From positions 1 through 5,239 of the forward strand of contig JAHJDQ010000094.1 in NCBI GenBank assembly GCA_018812355.1: DNA of 5,239 nt. Reading direction: 5' to 3'. The DNA comes from Nanobdellota archaeon. Lineage in GTDB: Archaea > Nanobdellota > Nanobdellia > Woesearchaeales > GW2011-AR9. Positions 1 to 4,801 of the stretch are shown piece by piece. Each line of letters starts with the position of its first letter. The first letter of the stretch is position 1. The notes beneath the pieces are model-generated. The model was not told the DNA's origin. It searched no databases and was given only the letters and a program-made list of their open reading frames with translations. Both the position numbers and the translations under genes were made by a program.

Positions 1-1
1 G

Positions 2-1786
2 ATGAAGATGATTGCTTACGAATATGCTTCTAGAGGAAAATTAATCCCCATTTATCTTAAGCTTAATCATTATGCAGGAGAGTCTTTAGTAAGAATTGTT
101 AAGGAACATATTCAGCAAGTGACTGGGGAAGAAGTCAGAGAAGACATGATTAAAATTCTTCTGAGCGAAGGAACTTTTTTGTTTCTGTTTGATGGATTGA
201 ATGAAGCCTCTGGGCAGGTTAAAATTGATTATACGCTCTTAGATAGATCAGATTTAGTTTTGGATAGTCTGAATAAATTTATTTTTAGGGAAGGTTATAA
301 GAATAATCTCTTTGTGATTGGCTGTAGGGCTTACAATGACCCTAAGAGAAGACTGCCAATAACAACTTTCCAACTTAACAAACTGGATGACAAGAAAATT
401 AAGCTAATACTAAAAACTGAAAATGCTTCTGAGTTAGGCAGGCAAATCTGGAAAGACAAGGAACTCTTCTCCCTTTGCCAGAATCCTTTAATGTTATCTA
501 TGTTAATCAAGAGTGACAAATTCAGTTTCAAGAACAAGAGCCAGCTTTATGATTATTTCATCCAGAATCTCTTAGGGGATGAGAAATGTTTTAATGACAT
601 AATTAATGTGTTGTCGCAACTTGCTTATCAACTTAATTTTGTTTGCTTTAATCTTCCGTATAGTGAAGCTTGTCATTTGATAGAAAAAATATCTTTTGAA
701 TCCGGAATTTCTAAAGAGAAAACCGATGAGATAATAGAGTCTATCTTCCAGTCTAACATTATCAGAAAGGAGGGCAATTATTGTGAATTCATGCACCAGT
801 CCATTCAGGAATATTTAGCGGCAAGAGAATTAAGAAACAAAGACTTTGGCAAGGAAGAACTGCTTAAAATTGTTAAGAATAAGCACTGGCACGCTTCCTT
901 ATTGTTCTACGCAAGCACCGAGAAAGACATTGATAAGTTATCAAGCACACTCTATGAGCAGTTCATCTTAACTAACGACCACAGCTTATTATTCTTAGCG
1001 GCTCACTGCTTAATTGAAAATAGGAAATGCAAGGGAGAGTTGTTCAATAAAATAATTAATTCTTTACTTAACATCTACAACTATCGGGATGAAAAGTTTT
1101 ACATTTATTGGTATGAACTGAACAACATTTTTGGGAAATGGAAAGATGCCAAAGTAAACAACAAGATTGTAAGCCATTTCAACAATCTTGATTCTGAAAT
1201 ATCTGCAAGGATGACTAACATCCTCTTCCATTCTAAGCGGAACATTGGTTATTCCAAGAATAAGAAACTGTTTATGAAGATAATTGACGACGATTCTAAC
1301 CACCATCTACAGTACAGCTTAATAGAATTGATTGGGATTAACAAGCTGGAAGAATTTTTACCTTTGATATTTTCAAAAATAAAAAGTGATGACCCTATAA
1401 CTTCAGCAGTGGTAATTTGGGCAATTGAACAAATAGGATTTTCAGGATTAGATGAATGGCTGAAGAAAAATAAAGAAAAGCAAAAAGCGGAAGAATATCT
1501 TGCTTCTGTAAAGGAAGAATTGTTTGTGAGAATTTCTCACTTAATTAAAGAAGCTAAAGAAGATTACGTTATTGGCCACTGCATGATTGAACTGGCAAGG
1601 CTGGATTACAACAAAGCTGTGCCGATAATTTTTGAATACCTAAACGACAAGACGATCATAAAATATCATGCTTGTTATGCTCTTTCAAGAGAAGAAAGGG
1701 TTGACATGAGCCAGATTTTTGAAAAAATCTGGGACAACAAATTTGACGAGATGAGATTGATGTTAAAAAATATCGGAGGTCAATAA
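2..1786 (+). CDS. NACHT/STAND-type NTPase with helical-repeat C-terminus (5' truncated by window)
   Basis: This is a signal-transduction NTPase of the NACHT/STAND class, seen from just after the P-loop to its stop. The frame is open to the left edge, so the ATG at base 2 is probably an internal methionine. Visible landmarks, counted from that Met, are the strand IPIYLKL (15-21), a Walker B FLFLFDGLNEA (59-69, Asp64), a sensor-like FVIGCR (104-109), NPLMLSML (161-168), and a winged-helix-type FMHQSIQEYLAARELR (263-278). From about 290 to 594 the protein is helix-rich and HEAT-like, with recurring Leu/Ile-Ala patterns, the usual place for a ligand-sensing region. Known family members act in defence or regulation by oligomerising when triggered. 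The N-terminal effector domain, which would define the output, is outside the window. The stop is one base before the VOC gene, and the codons for the final Gly-Gly carry that gene's Shine-Dalgarno. Class assignment is fairly sure; the function is not known. Confidence 0.85.
   Translation: MKMIAYEYASRGKLIPIYLKLNHYAGESLVRIVKEHIQQVTGEEVREDMIKILLSEGTFLFLFDGLNEASGQVKIDYTLLDRSDLVLDSLNKFIFREGYKNNLFVIGCRAYNDPKRRLPITTFQLNKLDDKKIKLILKTENASELGRQIWKDKELFSLCQNPLMLSMLIKSDKFSFKNKSQLYDYFIQNLLGDEKCFNDIINVLSQLAYQLNFVCFNLPYSEACHLIEKISFESGISKEKTDEIIESIFQSNIIRKEGNYCEFMHQSIQEYLAARELRNKDFGKEELLKIVKNKHWHASLLFYASTEKDIDKLSSTLYEQFILTNDHSLLFLAAHCLIENRKCKGELFNKIINSLLNIYNYRDEKFYIYWYELNNIFGKWKDAKVNNKIVSHFNNLDSEISARMTNILFHSKRNIGYSKNKKLFMKIIDDDSNHHLQYSLIELIGINKLEEFLPLIFSKIKSDDPITSAVVIWAIEQIGFSGLDEWLKKNKEKQKAEEYLASVKEELFVRISHLIKEAKEDYVIGHCMIELARLDYNKAVPIIFEYLNDKTIIKYHACYALSREERVDMSQIFEKIWDNKFDEMRLMLKNIGGQ
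1775..1780 (+). promoter_or_regulatory. Shine-Dalgarno GGAGGT for the VOC gene, inside the NACHT 3' end
   Basis: GGAGGT lies 7 nt before the ATG at 1788 and overlaps the last sense codons of the upstream gene (Gly-Gly-Gln-stop). It fixes the start of the VOC gene and implies translational coupling. The same arrangement recurs at 2195-2201. Confidence 0.85.
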
Positions 1787-1787
1787 A

Positions 1788-2207
1788 ATGACAGAAATTA
1801 ATTACAAACCAGACCATGTGGCATTAACCGTTTCCGATTTGGAACGGTCAATGGAATGGTACCAGACAATGTTTGGCTTTGAGAAACAGACACAATTCGA
1901 CAGGCCAGACTTAAAGTTAAAAGGGGCGATGATGAGGTTACAAAGTTTTGGAGTAGAATTGTTCCAGCCGTATGAAGCAGGAGAACTGCCAGAATACAGG
2001 AGAGAGTGGGGCAGTGACTTATCAGTTACTGGGACAAAACATTTAGCCTTGCTAGTTGCTGATGTACAGAGAGCTTATGTTTCCTTAGAAAGCAAAGGAG
2101 CAGACATTGCTGGTGACATAGTTACGGGCAAGACAGCTAAATATTTTGTTGTGAAAGATCCTGACGGAATATTGGTTGAAGTGAAAGAAGCCTTAGGAGG
2201 TAAATAA
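1788..2207 (+). CDS. VOC-superfamily (glyoxalase-fold) metalloprotein
   Basis: This is a complete 139-aa vicinal-oxygen-chelate protein with two beta-alpha-beta-beta-beta repeats, the normal length for a single-chain glyoxalase-I-like protein. The first half opens with DHVALTVSDLERSMEWYQ (9-26) and the second with KHLALLVADVQRAY (84-97). The four expected metal ligands are all present: His10, Glu57 (VELFQ), His85 and Glu131 (ILVEV), so an active divalent-metal site is likely. The family includes glyoxalase I, methylmalonyl-CoA epimerase, dioxygenases and resistance proteins, and the substrate cannot be read from sequence. The gene sits one base after the NACHT stop and one base before the aldolase, with a strong SD on each side, so it is the middle gene of an operon. 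Its aldolase neighbour makes methylglyoxal or a sugar-phosphate-derived carbonyl a reasonable guess only. It is probably cytosolic; no signal peptide or membrane segment is visible. Confidence 0.9.
   Translation: MTEINYKPDHVALTVSDLERSMEWYQTMFGFEKQTQFDRPDLKLKGAMMRLQSFGVELFQPYEAGELPEYRREWGSDLSVTGTKHLALLVADVQRAYVSLESKGADIAGDIVTGKTAKYFVVKDPDGILVEVKEALGGK
2195..2201 (+). promoter_or_regulatory. Shine-Dalgarno AGGAGGT for the aldolase gene, inside the VOC 3' end
   Basis: AGGAGGT lies 7 nt before the ATG at 2209 and encodes part of the VOC protein's terminal Gly-Gly-Lys. The junction from GGAGGT through ATGA differs from the one at 1775-1791 by one base (GGAGGT-aAATAAAATGA versus GGAGGT-cAATAAAATGA). 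Confidence 0.85.
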
Positions 2208-2208
2208 A

Positions 2209-3030
2209 ATGAGCCTAGGAAAAACTATTCGCTTGGAAAGGATTTTGCACAACGGCAGGATGGTAGTAATTCCTATGGATGATGGTCTTCTTGACGGACC
2301 TGAAGGAGGCTTAAGAGACATGAGAGACAAGGTAAGGCAAATCGTTGAAGGCGGGGCTGATGCAATGTTGGGATTTAAAGGACTGCTGAAACGTTGTTAT
2401 ACTGAATTGGCTGGAACTCCTTTCGTGATGAACATTACTGCCAGTACCGGTTTAAGTTATCACACTAGGAAAACCTTGGTAGGTTCAGTTGAAGATGCCT
2501 TAATCCATGGTGCTGATGCTGTTGGAGTACACGTGAACGTAAGTTCAGAATACGAAAGAGAAATGATTAGCAATTTAGGGATTGTTTCCGAAGCTTGCGA
2601 CAGATGGGGAATGCCTTTGTTAGCTTTGATGTATCCTCGTAAAGAAAAGCCTGATGGGAAAGATGACAACTACTTAGAACTTAAGCAGGGAAATCCTGAG
2701 GAATATGCAAAACTAGTTAGGCACGCAGTTAGAATCGGCGTTGAATTAGGTGCAGACATTATCAAGACGCATTATACTGGTAGTGTAGAAACTTTCAGGA
2801 CGGTTGTTGAATCTACTTCCGGTGTTCCCGTGGTAATTGCTGGTGGCCCTAAAGTAAGTGATAAAGAAGCTCTTGAGAATGTTTATGGAGCGGTGCAGGC
2901 AGGCGGTGCTGGAATTTGTTTTGGTCGTAACGGTTTTAACAGGGATAATACGGCTGATTTTGTTAAGGCTTTGCGTGAAATTGTTCATGAGGGGAAAACA
3001 GTTAATGAAGTTGTTTGTTATTTAGGTTAG
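2209..3030 (+). CDS. Class I (Schiff-base) aldolase of the DeoC/FbaB family, ADTH synthase-like
   Basis: This is a complete 273-aa TIM-barrel aldolase that closely resembles archaeal 2-amino-3,7-dideoxy-D-threo-hept-6-ulosonate (ADTH) synthase and archaeal-type fructose-bisphosphate aldolase. ADTH synthase starts the archaeal alternative route to dehydroquinate. Visible landmarks are GKTIRLERI (4-12), IPMDDG (21-26, Asp24 expected catalytic), GADAVGVHVNV (101-111), WGMPLLALMYPR (133-144, Tyr142), IIKTHYTGS (184-192, Lys186 the expected Schiff-base lysine), the phosphate-binding GGPK (212-215), and FGRN (238-241). Two oddities stand out: the usual MDHG reads MDDG, and a charged stretch of about 18 residues (145-162) follows MYPR. 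Length is normal for the family. The start is fixed by the SD at 2195. It is the last gene of the NACHT-VOC-aldolase operon, followed by a T-run. The family is certain; ADTH synthase versus FBP aldolase versus another aldol reaction cannot be settled here, so no symbol is given. Confidence 0.9.
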   Translation: MSLGKTIRLERILHNGRMVVIPMDDGLLDGPEGGLRDMRDKVRQIVEGGADAMLGFKGLLKRCYTELAGTPFVMNITASTGLSYHTRKTLVGSVEDALIHGADAVGVHVNVSSEYEREMISNLGIVSEACDRWGMPLLALMYPRKEKPDGKDDNYLELKQGNPEEYAKLVRHAVRIGVELGADIIKTHYTGSVETFRTVVESTSGVPVVIAGGPKVSDKEALENVYGAVQAGGAGICFGRNGFNRDNTADFVKALREIVHEGKTVNEVVCYLG

Positions 3031-3042
3031 TTTTTCTAAAAA
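3031..3042 (+). terminator. Possible T-run terminator after the aldolase
   Basis: TTTTTCT begins at the first base after the TAG stop and is followed by AAAAAA, giving a short AT-only inverted repeat. Archaeal RNA polymerase commonly stops at such T-runs. It is weak as a structure, so confidence is modest. Confidence 0.4.
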
Positions 3043-3046
3043 AGAG

Positions 3047-3160
3047 AGGGGTTGATGTTTTAATGTAGGTGAAACCATTAAAAGTTGCAAAATGAATTAG
3101 ATTATGGTGTTATTTAATCAACCAATACCTGCTTATAAGCCCAAAAAGGTAATAACCCCT
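3047..3160. repeat. Mutually exclusive inverted repeats in the aldolase 3' flank
   Basis: GGTTGAT at 3050-3056 is the exact reverse complement of ATCAACC at 3117-3123. The overlapping AGGGGTT at 3047-3053 is the exact reverse complement of AACCCCT at 3154-3160. In RNA, one arm could pair with either partner. Each match is only 7 bp in AT-rich sequence, so chance is a serious alternative. Confidence 0.3.
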
Positions 3161-3326
3161 TGCATACCATTTTCCAGAGAAATAATCTTGCCCGTTTCAT
3201 TATTTTTTATCAACTGTATTAAGTTGTTCTTCCCCGCACTTCACGAGTAACCTTGTTTTTTAAGTTTTAGGTACTCTTCTTCTATTCCATCAAGTGTTCT
3301 TTTAGTTTTTGCCCATAATCTATATA

Positions 3327-3339
3327 TGTAGATTTGTAG
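3327..3339. promoter_or_regulatory. Upstream TGTAG direct repeats, possible second operator
   Basis: TGTAG occurs at 3327-3331 and 3335-3339, 8 bp apart, just upstream of the TATA box. ATTTGTAG (3332-3339) recurs exactly at 3367-3374 inside the palindrome next to the start codon. Half-sites on both sides of a TATA box fit cooperative binding of RHH dimers, but this is inferred from pattern only. Confidence 0.4.
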
Positions 3340-3340
3340 T

Positions 3341-3357
3341 AAATACTTATATATAAA
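3341..3357 (+). promoter_or_regulatory. Archaeal-type BRE/TATA promoter for the RHH gene
   Basis: AAATACTTATATATAAA combines a BRE-like purine-rich flank with a TATA box centred about 25 nt before the ATG at 3377. That spacing puts the expected transcription start at or within a few bases of the start codon, implying a leaderless mRNA. No Shine-Dalgarno is present before this ATG, which agrees. Confidence 0.65.
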
Positions 3358-3362
3358 GTTTT

Positions 3363-3374
3363 CTACATTTGTAG
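3363..3374. promoter_or_regulatory. Palindromic operator CTACA-TT-TGTAG at the RHH gene start
   Basis: A perfect 5-bp inverted repeat with a 2-bp spacer lies between the TATA box and the ATG at 3377, over the expected transcription start. Short palindromes of this size are typical targets of ribbon-helix-helix dimers. The gene directly downstream encodes such a protein, so autorepression is the natural reading. Confidence 0.6.
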
Positions 3375-3376
3375 AT

Positions 3377-3511
3377 ATGGCATCAAAACGTCAGGTAAGC
3401 TTCTTTATTGAGACAAACTTATGGAAAACTTTTGCCAAGAAGTGTATTGATGAAGGCAAAACAAAAACTGAAATTCTCACAAAATTAATAGAAGGGTATG
3501 TTAAGAAATAA
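3377..3511 (+). CDS. 44-aa ribbon-helix-helix (Arc/CopG-like) DNA-binding protein
   Basis: This is a very small regulator covering exactly one RHH fold. Residues 5-12 (RQVSFFIE) form the DNA-contacting beta strand with alternating polar and hydrophobic residues. Residues 14-27 (NLWKTFAKKCIDEG) form helix A, and 30-44 (KTEILTKLIEGYVKK) form helix B, separated by the usual Gly-Lys-Thr turn. Proteins of this class bind DNA as dimers by inserting the paired strands into the major groove. The ATG is chosen because it follows a TATA box at leaderless spacing and directly precedes the RHH strand. No toxin gene is adjacent, so it looks like a stand-alone regulator rather than the antitoxin of a pair. 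The palindrome just upstream suggests it controls itself; whether it also controls the flanking operons is unknown. The fold is fairly sure from pattern, and expression is inferred. Confidence 0.75.
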   Translation: MASKRQVSFFIETNLWKTFAKKCIDEGKTKTEILTKLIEGYVKK

Positions 3512-3517
3512 CCAGAC

Positions 3518-3535
3518 TTTATTTTTCTTTAAAAA
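3518..3535 (+). terminator. T-rich terminator after the RHH gene
   Basis: TTTATTTTTCTTTAAAAA begins 6 nt after the TAA. The T-rich run is a plausible archaeal terminator, and the A-run behind it allows a short AT-only stem. Confidence 0.45.
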
Positions 3536-3615
3536 GTAAACAAAGTTTCAAATGGAATCCCGTTAATTTAGAAGTGTAAAAATAGGCAATTAACATTATT
3601 ATGTCCTCAATGATA

Positions 3616-3650
3616 ACAATATATTTAAACAATATTTAATCATACAATAT
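3616..3650. repeat. Three ACAATAT repeats around the promoter of the second operon
   Basis: ACAATAT occurs exactly at 3616-3622, 3629-3635 and 3644-3650, with starts 13 and 15 bp apart, ending one base before the ATG at 3652. The first two copies extend to AACAATAT followed by TTTA-like sequence. They bracket the TATA-like element and could be binding sites for a regulator. The region is very AT-rich, so some repetition is expected by chance. Confidence 0.45.
3621..3629 (+). promoter_or_regulatory. TATA-like promoter (ATATTTAAA) for the 86-aa gene
   Basis: ATATTTAAA is centred about 27 nt before the ATG at 3652, again the spacing of a leaderless archaeal transcript. No Shine-Dalgarno is present. 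An alternative bacterial-type -10 reading (TACAAT at 3643-3648) would sit too close to the ATG to be convincing. Confidence 0.5.
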
Positions 3651-3651
3651 T

Positions 3652-3912
3652 ATGGCTATCGAAAATCGATGTTATGTTGATGGATGCAATAAGTCACCTC
3701 GGTATATAATTGAATGGTACGGTGTGAATCAATATGGTCAAAATCCTGAAGTTGCTGATGAGAGAGCTGTGTGTGACCAATTTAGTCATTTAGTTAATTT
3801 ATCATACCATAATCGGTTTGGCGGAGTTCCAGACGGAATTGTAGATTTTGATAATTGGGATAAAGAAAATCCCTCATTAGTAAAAAAAGTTATTGATGCA
3901 ATGAAATGGTAA
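3652..3912 (+). CDS. 86-aa protein of unknown function with possible zinc knuckles
   Basis: I do not recognise this protein. It contains C7-x4-C12 near the N-terminus and C41-x4-H46 further on, with His53 nearby. Paired knuckles of this kind are seen in many small treble-clef or zinc-ribbon proteins, so a single structural zinc is plausible (inference). The middle (22-32) and the segment NRFGGVPDGIVDFDNWD (54-70) are rich in Gly, Asn, Asp and aromatics and look like a compact globular domain. A C-terminal helix ends ...VKKVIDAMKW. There is no signal peptide or membrane segment. The start follows a TATA-like box at leaderless spacing. The stop is 6 nt before the next gene on the same strand, so the two are very probably co-transcribed and functionally linked. 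It is real coding sequence judging by operon position and amino-acid composition. Confidence 0.7.
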   Translation: MAIENRCYVDGCNKSPRYIIEWYGVNQYGQNPEVADERAVCDQFSHLVNLSYHNRFGGVPDGIVDFDNWDKENPSLVKKVIDAMKW

Positions 3913-3918
3913 TCAATT

Positions 3919-4707
3919 ATGATAGTAAAACCTTACCTTGGAATAACTGGACCCGTTAATATTAATGAAACTAGAGCTATTTGCAAAGAGTTTTCCGAAG
4001 TAGGATTCTCTATGGAAGGTATCCATATTCCAATGCTGGGATTTTTGGTAAGTTACAAAACATTAAATCAAAAAACAACTGAAAATAAACGATATCCTCC
4101 AGTCAATACGCTTCCAGAATTATTGCAGGCAACAGAAGGAAAAGTTCTAACGATGATCCATTACAATTCAAGAGAAGCATCATTATCAAACCAAGTTGCC
4201 CAAGTCTTTGATGGGATTTATGAAAATGGATTGTGCAGAGCTATTCAGCTAAACATTGTTTGGCCAGAAATTGGTCAAGTTGCAAGAATAAAAGAGCAAC
4301 ATCCAGAGATGCAAATTGTTTTTCAAGCATCACACAAAGCTATGGATGGAAAAAATCTTATTCAGATTGCACAAGGGATTAAAGCTTATGGTGATTCATT
4401 AAGTTATGTTCTTATTGATCCGTCTGGTGGTAGAGGAATACCTTTTGATTTGGAATCTTCAGTGGCGATTTATTTAGAATTAAGGGAAAAATGTCCAGAT
4501 TTAACTATTGGTTTTGCCGGTGGATTTACTGGAGAAAATGTTGCTCCAAGATTAAGGGAAATTATTCAGCAAATTGGAGAAAATAATTTTGGTATAGATG
4601 CTGAGGGTGGATTAAGAGATAAAATTACTTCTTCCTACGGTGATGATTTGCTTAATATTGAAAAGGTGAGAGGGTATCTTCAATCCGCTTCATCAGTTTT
4701 GCAATAA
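3919..4707 (+). CDS. TrpF-like (phosphoribosylanthranilate isomerase-like) TIM-barrel protein
   Basis: This is a complete 262-aa protein whose motif order follows the PRAI/TrpF barrel. It has YLGIT (6-10) where TrpF has KICGIT, IQLNIVWP (109-116) at the TrpF VQLHG position, VLIDPSGGRG (164-173) matching LLDS-GGxG, GFAGGFTGENV (198-208) matching LAGGLxPxNV, and IDAEGGLRDK (226-235) matching VDVSSGVE-GKKD. In TrpF the first motif carries the catalytic cysteine and the third the catalytic aspartate. Here the Cys position is Leu7, while Asp167 is retained. It is also longer than typical TrpF (about 200 aa), with additional sequence around 40-75. No other trp genes are visible. A phosphate-binding barrel with a different reaction is therefore likelier than genuine tryptophan synthesis, and no symbol is given. 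The gene starts 6 nt after the 86-aa gene without a visible Shine-Dalgarno, unlike the first operon. The barrel assignment is moderately confident and the chemistry is unknown. Confidence 0.7.
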   Translation: MIVKPYLGITGPVNINETRAICKEFSEVGFSMEGIHIPMLGFLVSYKTLNQKTTENKRYPPVNTLPELLQATEGKVLTMIHYNSREASLSNQVAQVFDGIYENGLCRAIQLNIVWPEIGQVARIKEQHPEMQIVFQASHKAMDGKNLIQIAQGIKAYGDSLSYVLIDPSGGRGIPFDLESSVAIYLELREKCPDLTIGFAGGFTGENVAPRLREIIQQIGENNFGIDAEGGLRDKITSSYGDDLLNIEKVRGYLQSASSVLQ

Positions 4708-4722
4708 AATATTTTGTTCTGA

Positions 4723-4739
4723 TAATAAATTGTTTATTA
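4723..4739 (+). terminator. AT-rich hairpin terminator after the TrpF-like gene
   Basis: TAATAAA-TTG-TTTATTA is a perfect 7-bp inverted repeat with a 3-nt loop, 15 nt after the TAA. T-rich sequence lies on both sides (ATTTTGTT before, TTTAATAATTTT after). It could end the + strand unit. The stem has no G or C, so its strength is low and the T-runs may matter more. Confidence 0.5.
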
Positions 4740-4752
4740 GTTTAATAATTTT

Positions 4753-4789
4753 AAAAAAAGAAAAATAATTTATAACCTATTTAGGGTTA
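4753..4789 (-). terminator. Hairpin plus T-tract terminator for the ArdC-like gene
   Basis: Read on the minus strand, an inverted repeat (4773-4789; TAACC at 4773-4777 pairs with GGTTA at 4785-4789, with an alternative CCTA-TT-TAGG core) is followed by a T5-C-T7 tract (4765 down to 4753). It starts 13 bp beyond the stop of the convergent metallopeptidase gene and fits as its transcription terminator. Confidence 0.55.
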
Positions 4790-4801
4790 CAACGAATTCA
4801 A

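Larger units (their letters stand above)
3031..3376. other. 346-bp intergenic stretch without a supported gene
   Basis: No start-to-stop frame of credible length is present. The left part holds AGGGGTTGAT (3047-3056), whose two overlapping halves are complementary to ATCAACC (3117-3123) and AACCCCT (3154-3160), so alternative foldings are possible. The centre and right read on the minus strand as two in-frame open segments separated by TGA at 3241-3243. The downstream one (3133-3240) gives a protein-like 35-residue peptide ending GMQGVITFLGL, and the upstream one (from about 3310 down to 3244) gives RTLDGIEEEYLKLKKQ. Neither has an ATG, so a decayed gene is possible but not shown. The right end holds the promoter and operator of the RHH gene. 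No tRNA-like cloverleaf was seen. Confidence 0.5.

Noticed and set aside
331..537. Minus-strand 68-codon open frame within the NACHT gene
   Set aside because: It lies wholly antisense to a well-supported NACHT domain (sensor to NPL motif) and shows no recognisable motif or promoter.
572..796. Minus-strand 74-codon open frame within the NACHT gene
   Set aside because: It is antisense to the winged-helix region, has no independent support, and is a composition shadow.
1064..1306. Minus-strand 80-codon open frame within the NACHT helical repeats
   Set aside because: It is antisense to a long coding frame. The hydrophobic look comes from the reverse complement of Asn/Lys-rich codons.
2460..2988. 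Two minus-strand open frames (2460-2669 and 2746-2988) within the aldolase
   Set aside because: Both are antisense to conserved active-site segments of the aldolase and have no SD or promoter of their own.
3047..3160. Structured ncRNA, C/D-box RNA or tRNA in the aldolase 3' flank
   Set aside because: No cloverleaf, and no convincing C box/D box pairing, was found. Only short 7-bp complementarities remain, reported as repeats at low confidence.
3244..3390. Continuous minus-strand frame running from the RHH gene through its promoter to the TGA at 3243-3241
   Set aside because: It contains no methionine, and its upstream part is simply the antisense of the TATA/operator region and the RHH start. 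It is not supportable as a gene.
3377..3511. Toxin-antitoxin pair with the RHH protein as antitoxin
   Set aside because: No small toxin-like ORF lies next to it on either side; the next gene is 140 bp away with its own promoter and does not resemble a toxin.
3601..3639. 12-codon ATG frame just upstream of the 86-aa gene
   Set aside because: It is too short, has no SD, and overlaps the promoter elements; an upstream leader peptide cannot be supported.
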